64,000 nucleotides of DNA, from contig CAVSWH010000001.1 of assembly GCA_963731625.1 (NCBI GenBank), positions 930,001 through 994,000 of the forward strand. Direction: 5' to 3'. Origin of the DNA: PALSA-555 sp963731625. GTDB taxonomy: Bacteria; Actinomycetota; Acidimicrobiia; IMCC26256; PALSA-555. The notes below the pieces were generated by a model. The model did not search any database, was not told the DNA's origin, and saw only the letters and a program-made list of their open reading frames with translations. The position numbers and the translations under genes were made by a program. Shown here piece by piece: positions 26,498-34,915 of this stretch (the first letter of the stretch is position 1; every line of letters starts with the position of its first letter).

Positions 26498-28570
26498 TCA
26501 GGGTGCCGCTTGAGGAGCGCCGATGGTCAGCGTGCCGTACTCGTCGGTGACCGCCACGAAGCCTGGCGGTACGACGGTGGTCGATTCCTGCTCTTCGACA
26601 ATCGCTGGCCCCTCGATGCTCGTGCCCGCAGCCAAGCGAGCGTGTAGGTAGGCAGGGGTGTTGACGTAACCGCCAAGCTCTGGGAAATACGCCGCACGGA
26701 CCTCGCGGATGGCGTCGTCAGCACCCGCACCGCCTTCGATCTGTGCGAGCTTGACTTCGGGGGTTGGGCCGTAGGCCGTCACCTTCCAGGTTGTCGCTTC
26801 GATGCGTTGGCCACCGCTGCTGAACCCATATCGGTTGGCGTACGCGGTTTCGAAGCGTTCTTGAAGGACCTCAAGGTCGCTTTCTCCAAGGGCGCCGGCC
26901 GGTACTTCGACGGTGAGTTCATAGCCTTGGCCGACGTAGCGAAGCTCGACTTCGCGTACCAACTTCGAGTCGACCCCAACGCCGGCTTCCTCGATCGTTT
27001 GTCGTGCCTCCCGTTCAAGTTCGGCAAACACGACGTTGAGAGCGTCGAGATCGAAGTGTGACAGCACGCCGACGAGGCTTCGTGAAACGTCGCAACGAAG
27101 GTCCGCGGCCAGCATCCCAATCGCCGACGCGACGCCAGCCGCGGCCGGAACGATCACGGTCGGCATACCGAGGGCGGAGGCCATACGGCACGCATGTGCA
27201 GGGCCGCATCCTCCGGTGGCGACGAGCGCCAGGTCGCGAGGGTCGTAGCCCCGGTCGATCGACACGACGCGCGCCGCAAGCTCCATGTTGAGGTTCGCGA
27301 TGCGATGGATGCCCCAGGCGGCTTCTTCGAGGCTCATCCCGAGAGGCGACGCAACCGTGCGTAGGATCGCCTCCCGCGCGGCCTGCGCGTCGAGTGCCAG
27401 GGTCCCGCCGGCAAAGTTCGACTCGCTCAGATACCCAAGCACAAGGTTCGCATCGGTGACGGTCGCGTCGTCGCCCCCTAGCCCATAGCACGAAGGCCCT
27501 GGGCTAGAGCCGGCGCTGTAGGGACCAACCTGGATTGTCCCCATGCTCGCTTGGGCGATGCTGCCGCCCCCAGCCCCGATCTCGACTAGGTCGATCGAAC
27601 GCACACTCATCGGGAGTCCACTGCCGACCTGCAGGTCGACCTTGTGCAACTCGAATTGACTGACCGTTTCCGGAACGCCGTCCTTGATCATCGCGAGCTT
27701 GGCGGTGGTGCCGCCCATATCAAACGCGACGACGTCCGGGTTGCCTGTTAGCTGTCCGAAATAGGAGGCGACGATGGCGCCTCCGGCCGGGCCCGACTCG
27801 ATCATCCGTACTGGCAGGCGGGTCATTGCCTCCGCGGTGGCGATGCCACCGTTCGACTGCATGATGAACAAGCGGCCCTTGTATCCCGTATTCCGGACCT
27901 CTTCGACCATGCGCTCGAGGTACGCGCGAACGGCCGTCATCACATATGCGTTCACTGCAGTTGTGCTTGACCGCTCGTATTCGCGGATCTGCGGTGAGAC
28001 CTCCGACGAAAGCGACAACGCGATATCGGGCGCCTCTTCTTGCATGATCTCGGCAAATCGGCGTTCATTGCTCGGGTTGCGGTAGCTGTGCAAGAAGGAA
28101 ACAGCCAAACTCTGGATGCCAGCATCGCGAACAGAGCGCGCAACTTGCCGAGCATCGGCGTCGTTGACGTCTTGAGCAATGGAACCATCGGCCAGGGTCC
28201 GTTCGCGTATCTCCCAGATCTCGGAGCGCGCGATCAGAGGCTGGGGTTTCTCAATCTGGAGGTCGTAAAGCGAGTAGCGCTTCTCGCGCGCAATTGCGAG
28301 GACGTCTCGGAAGCCTCTGGTGGTCGCCAAACCAACCCCGAACCCTTTACGCTCGATGATGACGTTCGAGCCCCAGGTCGTTCCGTGGATTAACTGGTCA
28401 AGATCTGACCAGTCGACGTCAGCGCGGTCGAGGATCTCGTGGAGACCCGCCATACACGCGTCCGACGGGTCGGGATAGGTCGTGAGTCGTTTCCCGGTGA
28501 AGATCTGCCCGGCTGATGTGAGCAACACGAAGTCTGTGAACGTTCCGCCGACGTCGAAACCAAGTCGCAA
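26498..28570 (-). CDS. HyuA-like ATPase subunit, second copy without HyuB
   Basis: 690 residues, complete HyuA: GFDVGGTFTDFVLL at the N-terminus, IHGTTWGSNVIIERKG, FDMGGTTAKLAMI, VATGGCGPAHACRMA and IVEEQESTTVVPPG at the end. The TTG start at 28570 has GGAGGG before it. No HyuB follows; next downstream is the separately promoted PaaX-like gene. It may use the HyuB subunits encoded at 2.3-8.4 kb or partners elsewhere. It follows the LLM flavoenzyme by 21 bases in a unit headed by an SDR. Confidence 0.92.
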   Translation of the reverse strand: MRLGFDVGGTFTDFVLLTSAGQIFTGKRLTTYPDPSDACMAGLHEILDRADVDWSDLDQLIHGTTWGSNVIIERKGFGVGLATTRGFRDVLAIAREKRYSLYDLQIEKPQPLIARSEIWEIRERTLADGSIAQDVNDADARQVARSVRDAGIQSLAVSFLHSYRNPSNERRFAEIMQEEAPDIALSLSSEVSPQIREYERSSTTAVNAYVMTAVRAYLERMVEEVRNTGYKGRLFIMQSNGGIATAEAMTRLPVRMIESGPAGGAIVASYFGQLTGNPDVVAFDMGGTTAKLAMIKDGVPETVSQFELHKVDLQVGSGLPMSVRSIDLVEIGAGGGSIAQASMGTIQVGPYSAGSSPGPSCYGLGGDDATVTDANLVLGYLSESNFAGGTLALDAQAAREAILRTVASPLGMSLEEAAWGIHRIANLNMELAARVVSIDRGYDPRDLALVATGGCGPAHACRMASALGMPTVIVPAAAGVASAIGMLAADLRCDVSRSLVGVLSHFDLDALNVVFAELEREARQTIEEAGVGVDSKLVREVELRYVGQGYELTVEVPAGALGESDLEVLQERFETAYANRYGFSSGGQRIEATTWKVTAYGPTPEVKLAQIEGGAGADDAIREVRAAYFPELGGYVNTPAYLHARLAAGTSIEGPAIVEEQESTTVVPPGFVAVTDEYGTLTIGAPQAAP

Positions 28571-28591
28571 GAGTCCCTCCGCTGTGTCTGA

Positions 28592-29671
28592 CTACGACCT
28601 TGCACGCGCCGTATCACGTGGCTCCGACGGAGTGTCCTCGCCGGCGAAAGCCGGGAGGACACGTTCGCTGAACAGTCGCACCTGGCCAGGCTGATCAACG
28701 GCGCCGAACCTACAGATGAATGTCGTCGTCCCGGCTGTGGCGAAGCGACGGAGCCATGCAATTACATCGTCGGGTGTGCCGACCGGTCCCCAGTCCACAA
28801 GCTCCAAGCGGCCTTGCAACTCCGGGTAGTAGCTGCGGATGTAGTCGGCCTGCATAGCCTGCGCGGCCCCGCGCGTCTCAGCCAACGTCATCGTGACCTG
28901 ATAGACGACCTCGAACCCCGTCAGGTCCGTACCGAGTTCTGCGGCTGTCTCAACGAGGAGCTCGAGTTGGCGTTCCAACTCCTCTGGATGGGCTGCCCTG
29001 CAGCATGTCAACCACCCATCGCCATAGGTCAAGATGCGCCGACATGCTTTGACTACCTGCTGGTCCGCTGCGGAACTCAGGATGTTGGGATTGGAGACGA
29101 CCCAAATGGGCGGCTTGTCCTGGTACGCCGTGAAGGGCGCTTGTTCGGTGCCCGAGTAAAACGACACGTCGTCGTAATGGAAATGCTGGCCCTGGAAGCT
29201 GACCGAGCCCGTCGCCCATACCTCTCGGACAACGTGAAGGCATTCTTCGAGGCGCGACATCCGTCGCGAGAAGTCAAGGCCGAGCGACGCGAATTCCTGT
29301 TTGACGCGGGGTTCGGCATTGCCGGCCCCCGCTCCCAGGATCATCCGGCCTTTGGACAGGTGGTCAAGCGTCGCCCATTGTGCGGCGAGGTACAGGGGGT
29401 CTCGCAACGATGCCACCAGCGCCGATGTGCCCAGCCGGACACGTGACGTCCGTTGCGTCAGCGCGCCGAGGAGTGTCAGGGCCTCAAAACGCGGCTTCGA
29501 GAATAAGCTGTCACCGACGAATAAAGCGTCGAAGCCAGCCCCGTCGACGTACTCCCCGAGCGCGAGGAGAGCGTCGAGGTCGTAGCCCGGGACGAGGAAG
29601 GGCTCTCGATTGTTGAGGTTGATACCGAAGCGCGGCTTGCTTCGACTGAGCGTCTCGTTCGCCAGCGTCAC
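28592..29671 (-). CDS. LLM-class flavin-dependent oxidoreductase (luciferase/F420 type)
   Basis: 359 residues. The bacterial-luciferase-like TIM barrel is visible in FGINLNNREPF, GYDLDALLALGEYVDGAGFDALFVGDSL, LGTSALVASLRDPLYLAAQWATLDHLSKGRMILGAGAG and the C-terminal WGPVGTPDDVIAWLRRFATAG. Such enzymes use FMN or F420 for oxygenation or hydride transfer; which one cannot be decided here. The GTG start overlaps the SDR stop (GTGA). It may act early in oxidation of the ring or branched substrate. Confidence 0.9.
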   Translation of the reverse strand: MTLANETLSRSKPRFGINLNNREPFLVPGYDLDALLALGEYVDGAGFDALFVGDSLFSKPRFEALTLLGALTQRTSRVRLGTSALVASLRDPLYLAAQWATLDHLSKGRMILGAGAGNAEPRVKQEFASLGLDFSRRMSRLEECLHVVREVWATGSVSFQGQHFHYDDVSFYSGTEQAPFTAYQDKPPIWVVSNPNILSSAADQQVVKACRRILTYGDGWLTCCRAAHPEELERQLELLVETAAELGTDLTGFEVVYQVTMTLAETRGAAQAMQADYIRSYYPELQGRLELVDWGPVGTPDDVIAWLRRFATAGTTTFICRFGAVDQPGQVRLFSERVLPAFAGEDTPSEPRDTARARS

Positions 29672-30417
29672 ATGTAAGCTCCGCCGTTAATATCCAGAAC
29701 CGCTCCGGTCATGTACGAGGCGTCCTCACTGCACAAAAAGGCCACGCCTCCCGCGACGTCGGCCGGTTGACCCTGCCGTGCGAGCGGGATGTCGTCGATT
29801 AGCTTCTGGCGCAGATCGGCGGGTACTGCCCTGGTCATCTCGGTGTCAATGAATCCTGGGCGGATGGCGTTGACGGTCGTCTGGTAGCGGGCAAGTTCGA
29901 GCGCCGCCGTCTTCACTAGCGACACGATGCCACCTTTTGCCGCGGTGTAGTTCGCCTGACCGCGGTTTCCCATGGCCGCTGATATCGACGAGATGCAGAC
30001 CACTCGTCCGGGGCCTTCGGTGCGTAGCCACGGACTCGCCGCGCGCAAGCACGCAAATGTGCCGGTGAGGTGGACAGCGATGACGGCGTCCCATGCGTCG
30101 TCGTCCATCTTGTGCAGGAAGCCATCGCGGGCGATCCCAGCGTTCGTAATCAACCCATCGAGGCCACCTAACGCTTCGGCTGCTGCCGGGATGATCTCGC
30201 TGATTTGCGCTCGACTGGCGATGTCGCAGGGCAGGCCAACGACCTGGCTCCTCGACTCCTTCGCGATCGCCGCTGCCGTGGCGGTGGCGGCGGCCCCGTC
30301 GACGTCGAGAATGGCGACGGCCGTTCCGTCGGACGCGAGTCTGCGGGCAATCGCCTCCCCGATCCCGCGCGCGCCGCCGGTCACGACGACTCGTGAGACA
30401 GACAGCGTTGGCGCCAT
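29668..30417 (-). CDS. SDR-family oxidoreductase (FabG-like)
   Basis: 249 residues from the ATG at 30417; the longer frame to 30636 lacks support and would overlap the divergent promoter. Motifs: VVTGGARGIGEAIA, ITNAGIARDGFLHKM, Ser in SSISAAMGNRGQ and Tyr/Lys in NYTAAKGG, C-terminal YMTGAVLDINGG. The GFL-KM and MGN-GQ-NY segments are typical of 3-oxoacyl reductase-like (FabG/PhaB) SDRs. It heads the unit SDR-LLM-HyuA; the shared operator is at 30458-30471. Confidence 0.93.
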   Translation of the reverse strand: MAPTLSVSRVVVTGGARGIGEAIARRLASDGTAVAILDVDGAAATATAAAIAKESRSQVVGLPCDIASRAQISEIIPAAAEALGGLDGLITNAGIARDGFLHKMDDDAWDAVIAVHLTGTFACLRAASPWLRTEGPGRVVCISSISAAMGNRGQANYTAAKGGIVSLVKTAALELARYQTTVNAIRPGFIDTEMTRAVPADLRQKLIDDIPLARQGQPADVAGGVAFLCSEDASYMTGAVLDINGGAYM

Positions 30418-30457
30418 ATACGCACGCTCCTCAGGCGGGCCGCCATCTTGCCATAGC

Positions 30458-30471
30458 GTGACGACCGTCGA
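30458..30471. promoter_or_regulatory. Divergent operator between SDR and B12-subunit units (site I)
   Basis: GTGACGACCGTCGA keeps the central CGnnCG and the inner flanks of the palindrome. It lies between starts at 30417 (minus) and 30505 (plus). On the plus strand CATACA (30480-30485) is at the same distance as the -10 elements of sites A-E. Confidence 0.5.
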
Positions 30472-30504
30472 CAAGACGACATACAGGGCGCTACGATCCG
30501 AAGC

Positions 30505-30912
30505 GTGCCGCGTACTGCCCCTGTCCGTGTGCTCATCGCCAAGCCAGGGCTCGATGGCCATGACCGCGGGGCGAAGGTCATCACCCGGGCATTGCGCGAC
30601 GCAGGCCTCGAGGTCATATACACCGGCCGTCACCAACCTGTTGACGCGATCGTGAGGACTGCCGTCGATGAGGACGTCGATGTCATCGGGGTTTCAATCC
30701 TCTCTGGCGCTCACATGGATTACTGCTCGCGTCTTGAGAAAGGTTTGAAAGCAGCGGGGTGCGACGACGTCACCCTGCTCGTTGGTGGCGTTATCCCGCA
30801 GAGCGATGTACCAGAGCTCAACGAGCTCGGTTTCGAGGTCTTTCCGACCGGTACTTCACTGGACCGGGTCGTCGAGTGCGTGTCGGTCGGCCGCAAGAAG
30901 TCATCTGCCTGA
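30505..30912 (+). CDS. B12-binding small subunit of acyl-CoA mutase (2)
   Basis: 135 residues with RVLIAKPGLDGHDRG (Asp17, His19 as lower-ligand motif), GVSILSGAHMDYCS and LVGGVIPQSDV. A stand-alone cobalamin domain, homologous to the one at 17242-17661 but clearly different in sequence. GTG start. It heads a unit with MaoC, isochorismatase and PLP decarboxylase genes and is far from either mutase large subunit. By elimination it may pair with mutase 2 (20773-22404), which has no neighbour of this type; that pairing is a guess. Confidence 0.95.
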   Translation: MPRTAPVRVLIAKPGLDGHDRGAKVITRALRDAGLEVIYTGRHQPVDAIVRTAVDEDVDVIGVSILSGAHMDYCSRLEKGLKAAGCDDVTLLVGGVIPQSDVPELNELGFEVFPTGTSLDRVVECVSVGRKKSSA

Positions 30913-30961
30913 CATCCGCTCATGCCGCCATCAGCGGTGTTGTCGAAAAGGAGAGACAGGC

Positions 30962-31438
30962 ATGTCGCAGCATGTCCGCCAAGAGCCAGTCTCGACCCCG
31001 AAGGTGCAGGAACTGCCCGGTCTGGTCGGGCGCGAGCTCGGCGCCTCCGAATGGGTCACAATCCGGCAAGATGACATCGACCTGTTCGCGGACGCCACAC
31101 GTGACCACCAGTGGATCCACGTCGATCCGAAGGCCGCCAAGGATGGACCGTTTGGCACCACCATCGCCCACGGCTTCTTCACGCTCTCCCTTTCACCGTG
31201 GCTTCTCGCCGAGGTCATGCAGGTTCCGGACGCGGTATCCGTCGTGAACTACGGATTAAACAAGGTGCGGTTTCCCGCACCGGTGCCAGTCGACTCGCGA
31301 GTCCGTCTTCGTGTCACACTGAACGCTGCTGACGCTGTCGAGGGCGGTGTCCAGGCGGCTCTGGGGATGACGTTCGACATTGATGGGACTGAGCGGCCAG
31401 CGTGCGTCGCTGAAATGGTTGTCCGCTACCTCGGATAG
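30962..31438 (+). CDS. MaoC-type hotdog-fold hydratase/dehydratase
   Basis: 158 residues. The hydratase motif DATRDHQWIHVDPKAAKDGPFG...IAHGFFTLSL carries the catalytic Asp/His pair of R-specific enoyl-CoA hydratases. The ATG at 30962 follows a good AAAGGAGAG site. In the island it would hydrate an enoyl-CoA or dehydrate a hydroxyacyl-CoA, perhaps together with one of the SDRs. It is second in a plus-strand unit after the B12 subunit. Confidence 0.93.
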   Translation: MSQHVRQEPVSTPKVQELPGLVGRELGASEWVTIRQDDIDLFADATRDHQWIHVDPKAAKDGPFGTTIAHGFFTLSLSPWLLAEVMQVPDAVSVVNYGLNKVRFPAPVPVDSRVRLRVTLNAADAVEGGVQAALGMTFDIDGTERPACVAEMVVRYLG

Positions 31439-31446
31439 AGGGCCGT

Positions 31447-32091
31447 TTGTTCACACCCACCACCTTTGATCTTGAAGCGTCGTCTACGGCGCTGGTGGTG
31501 GTCGACATGCAGAATGACTTCCTCGTGCCAGGCGCTCCTTATGAGAACGCGCCCGGGCGACAGGCGATCGAAACTGTCAACCGGCTTGCTCGCGCCTGCC
31601 GGGCTCGATCCATTCCGGTGATCTTTACCGCTCAGCGGCATCGCACCGACCAGAGCGACCTGGGGCAGGTAGGACAACTTCATCCTGCAACCGCGCAGGG
31701 GCGTGCTCTGCGCGAAGGAACCGCCGGCGCGGACCTGCACGAGGCGCTTGAGGTGAAGGGGTCCGACTATTTGATTGTGAAGCGCCGCTTCAGTGCCTTC
31801 TATTCCACGGACCTGGACGTACTGCTCCGCGGACTCGGGGTGAAGCTTCTCTTGATTGTCGGTGTCGCCCTGAATGTGTGCTGCGAGTCGACGATCCGCG
31901 ATGCCTTCTTCCGTGACTACGAGGTAATCCTGATCTCTGACGCGACCGGCGCCGCCTCTCTTGCTGATCGAGGGTGGGGCGAGTTCGACGTGGATGCCGC
32001 AAAGCGCTACACGCTCACGCTGGTCTCAACCTTTTTTGGTGAGGTGGCTCCTTCAGCCGAGGTGTTGCGCCGGATCGAGGCAGCACCTTGA
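31447..32091 (+). CDS. Isochorismatase-like cysteine hydrolase
   Basis: 214 residues from a TTG start, 8 bases after the MaoC stop. The catalytic triad of the family is visible: Asp20 in LVVVDMQNDF, Lys112 in IVKRRFSAFY and Cys145 in VALNVCCESTIRDAFF. Members hydrolyse amides, carbamates or isochorismate; in a catabolic cluster an amidase or N-carbamoyl hydrolase is most likely. No signal peptide. The exact substrate is not readable. Confidence 0.9.
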   Translation: MFTPTTFDLEASSTALVVVDMQNDFLVPGAPYENAPGRQAIETVNRLARACRARSIPVIFTAQRHRTDQSDLGQVGQLHPATAQGRALREGTAGADLHEALEVKGSDYLIVKRRFSAFYSTDLDVLLRGLGVKLLLIVGVALNVCCESTIRDAFFRDYEVILISDATGAASLADRGWGEFDVDAAKRYTLTLVSTFFGEVAPSAEVLRRIEAAP

Positions 32092-32110
32092 ACCAACCGC
32101 ATTTCGAGCG

Positions 32111-33514
32111 ATGATCTGGGAAGGCGTCCAGCCTCCATCGCATATGACACCAGACGAGTTCCGACGTCTCGGCCGGACACTCGTCGACTGGATCGCCGAC
32201 TACCACGAAAGTCTCGAGGAGCTGCCGATCGCATCGTCGTGCCGCCCGGGTGACATTCGGATGCAGCTTCCCCAGCACCCGCCTAAGCGCGGTGAGCCGC
32301 TCGAGCGCGCGCTCGCGGATCTCGAAGAGATCATCCTTCCGGGCCTCACACACTGGCAGTCTCCCGGCTTTTTCGCCTTCTTTCCCGCGAATGTGTCGTT
32401 CCCGGCAATCCTCGGAGATCTCGCGTCATCCGGCTTAGGGGTTCAGGGCATGTCGTGGTCGACCAGCCCGGCGTGCACTGAGCTTGAGATCCACGTCCTC
32501 GACTGGGTCGCCGAACTCCTCAACCTCCCGTCGCGCTTCACTTCGGGCGGCGCCGGCGGCGGCGTAATCCAGGACACTGCGTCGGGCGGTGTGCTCTGCG
32601 CGCTGGCCGCAGCACGGCAACGTGTCTCCGCCGCGAACGTCGTGGCGTACGCCTCTCAAGAGGCGCATTCGTCGATGACCAAAGGTGCTCGCATCGCCGG
32701 CTATGAAGCACTGCGTTCTATCGAGGTCGATGCGAACCTTTCACTACGTCCCGACTGCCTTGCCGACGCCATTCGACAAGACCAGGCGGCGGGCCTGACT
32801 CCGGCATTCGTCGCGGCCACAGCCGGAACGACGTCATCGAACGCCTTCGACCCAGTGAGCCAGATCGCCGAAGTCTGTAGGCAACAGAATCTCTGGCTGC
32901 ATGTTGACGCCGCCATGTGTGGAACAGCCGCGCTTTGTCCGGAGTTTCGGTGGGTGAACGACGGCCTTGATCAAGCAGACAGCTATTCGTTCAATCCGCA
33001 CAAGTGGATGCTCACCAACTTCGACTGCTCTTGCTTTTTCACCGCTGACAGCCAGTCGCTTACAACTGCGCTTCGTGCCGATCCCGAATACCTTCGTGAC
33101 CCGACAGCGCCGGACGTGGGACAGATGAACCTACGTGACTGGCAGATCCCGCTCGGGCGCCGGTTTCGGGCGCTCAAACTCTGGTTCGTGATCCGCTCCT
33201 ATGGAGCCGAGGGGCTGCAAGCACATGTGCGCCATCACGTCGCGCTGAGCCAGGAGTTCGCTGCTTGGATCGAACGGCATGAACGGCTCGACTTGGCGTT
33301 TCCGGCGCGTCTGAACCTTGTCGGTTTTCGACATCGAGACGGCGACGAGGCCACCGGCAAGCTATTCGAACGGATCAACGGGTCCGGTCATGCGCTCGTT
33401 TCTCACACGCGTGTGTGGGGCCGCTTCGTGATCCGAGCCTCGATTGGCGGCACATACACGAAGGCCCGCCACGTCGAGATCTTGAAGCACATCATCAACG
33501 ACTTCGTCGACTAG
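32111..33514 (+). CDS. PLP-dependent group II decarboxylase (aromatic-L-amino-acid decarboxylase-like)
   Basis: 467 residues. N-terminal FRRLGRTLVDWIADYHESLE and WQSPGFFAFFPANVSFPAILGDL, then the PLP Lys298 in NPHKWMLTNFDCSCFF, all typical of DDC/tyrosine/tryptophan decarboxylases. The C-terminus WGRFVIRASIGGTYT is also conserved in the family. The ATG at 32111 gives the normal length; an inner ATG at 32144 is possible, and neither has a strong ribosome-binding site. It is last in its unit. Its link to the acyl-CoA genes is unclear; with the amidase-like neighbour it hints at a nitrogen-containing substrate. Confidence 0.92.
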   Translation: MIWEGVQPPSHMTPDEFRRLGRTLVDWIADYHESLEELPIASSCRPGDIRMQLPQHPPKRGEPLERALADLEEIILPGLTHWQSPGFFAFFPANVSFPAILGDLASSGLGVQGMSWSTSPACTELEIHVLDWVAELLNLPSRFTSGGAGGGVIQDTASGGVLCALAAARQRVSAANVVAYASQEAHSSMTKGARIAGYEALRSIEVDANLSLRPDCLADAIRQDQAAGLTPAFVAATAGTTSSNAFDPVSQIAEVCRQQNLWLHVDAAMCGTAALCPEFRWVNDGLDQADSYSFNPHKWMLTNFDCSCFFTADSQSLTTALRADPEYLRDPTAPDVGQMNLRDWQIPLGRRFRALKLWFVIRSYGAEGLQAHVRHHVALSQEFAAWIERHERLDLAFPARLNLVGFRHRDGDEATGKLFERINGSGHALVSHTRVWGRFVIRASIGGTYTKARHVEILKHIINDFVD

Positions 33515-33574
33515 AGGAGACCGCCAGGCAAAAAACTGCATAGCCCGCCCCGCGATGTTGGCATGACAATGTCT

Positions 33575-34630
33575 CTAGCCGCCGTATATCGAGGCGAGCT
33601 GCCGAACGTGATAGTCACCGGTTGTCGTTGGTGGATGGCGCGGTGGATTGTCCACGCTCGAGCATGTGGGGATGCACTCGATGCATGCATCCCAGTTTGG
33701 CCATTCGAAGAACGGCACGGAGATTCGTTCATGTCGTGTCCTGTCCGGCGGCGGGTTCACGACCCGATGCATAGTGCTGACCCAGCGATCATTGGTCCAC
33801 ACTGCCATCAGGTCCCCGATATTCAGCACGAACGACCCGGGAAGGCTCGGGATATCGACCCAGGCCCCACTCTTGTCCATGACCTGTAGGCCGCCCGCCG
33901 CGTCGTCCTGGTACAGCAGCGTCAGGCTTCCCCAGTCGGTGTGCGGTCCTTGTCGCAGTTGACCGGCTGGCGGGGGCACAGGCTGTGGCGGGTAATGGTT
34001 GGCCACCAGGTTGTAGGCGGCGTGATCGACTTTGTCGTCGAACCAATTTTCAGGAAGGTCAAGCGCGAGCGCGAACAGTCGCATAAGGTCGCCCGACAGG
34101 GCGTCGAGCGCGTCGATATAGGTCAGCCACGCGTCACGGAAGCCGGCGATGTCCGGCCACCGGTTGGGCAGCCGGAGCTCCGTCGAAGCGTCGGGCGGCA
34201 AGCCGGTCGATCCCGGCTCGCCGAAGCGCACGATCACGTACCGCGAAACCAGGTCCGGCAACGAGCCGTCGGTGTCGTCGAGCAGCCGGGGATCGCTGTC
34301 GCTGGAGTTGCTAACCACACCGCCGCCCATAGGGTGATAGCCACGCAGAAGTGGGTCGTCGTCCGCTGCGGTCAGAGCCCGCAGCTGCTCGGCTGGCAGC
34401 GCGAAGAGACATTGGCTCGCGTGGTACATCGCCTCGATCGTGCTGGAGGGGACGCCGTGCCCGACGATGGTCATGAAGCCGCTCGTCTCGCACACCCGGC
34501 CGATGTGCTTGGCGACGTCGAGCCGGTCGTTCGGGCTGCCCTCACGCGCGCCGCGAAGGTCGACAATCGGGACGTAGCCGTCCGCGGCTCCTCTGCGCGC
34601 GCCTTCCGGTTCGGGGGGGATTGCCGTCAT
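33575..34630 (-). CDS. 2-oxoglutarate/Fe(II)-dependent oxygenase (isopenicillin N synthase-like)
   Basis: 351 residues. The DIOX_N-like start VPIVDLRGA and GFMTIVGHGVP is followed by the 2OG-FeII domain with HTD (His230, Asp232) in GPHTDWGSLTLLYQD, distal His288 in STMHRVVNP and Arg302-x-Ser304 in RISVPFF. All iron and co-substrate ligands are present, so it should be active. AGGAGGAG lies directly before the ATG at 34630. It is monocistronic, with operator and -10 about 120 bases upstream. It may hydroxylate the starting compound, marking the right border of the island. Confidence 0.92.
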   Translation of the reverse strand: MTAIPPEPEGARRGAADGYVPIVDLRGAREGSPNDRLDVAKHIGRVCETSGFMTIVGHGVPSSTIEAMYHASQCLFALPAEQLRALTAADDDPLLRGYHPMGGGVVSNSSDSDPRLLDDTDGSLPDLVSRYVIVRFGEPGSTGLPPDASTELRLPNRWPDIAGFRDAWLTYIDALDALSGDLMRLFALALDLPENWFDDKVDHAAYNLVANHYPPQPVPPPAGQLRQGPHTDWGSLTLLYQDDAAGGLQVMDKSGAWVDIPSLPGSFVLNIGDLMAVWTNDRWVSTMHRVVNPPPDRTRHERISVPFFEWPNWDACIECIPTCSSVDNPPRHPPTTTGDYHVRQLASIYGG

Positions 34631-34751
34631 GGCTCCTCCTTGCGGACCGCGGATCCGTCGGGAAGTGCTTGACGCCCTATCCCGAGGAGTACGGACCCCA
34701 TCTCGCCGTTTTCCCACCCTGCGCCCTTCGAGAGCGCTCAACGGATCCATC

Positions 34752-34779
34752 CCTATCACGTTCTCCTAACGATCGCAAC
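34752..34779 (-). promoter_or_regulatory. Operator plus -10 of the 2OG-oxygenase gene (site E)
   Basis: Minus strand: GTTGCGATCGTTAG (34766-34779), 7 bases, then TGATAGG (34752-34758). The spacing is the same as at sites A-D. It is the last site of the series; I see none further right. Confidence 0.6.
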
Positions 34780-34915
34780 GGGCACGGCATATTGGGCCCC
34801 TTTGTGCGACCCGTGTCAGAACGCACCTACCGGCAAGTCGGCGCTCGTGGTTGACGAGCCGGAGCGCGACTCGGAGTAGCCGCCGTCGCCACTCCGGCGG
34901 GCTTAGGTTCCTGGC

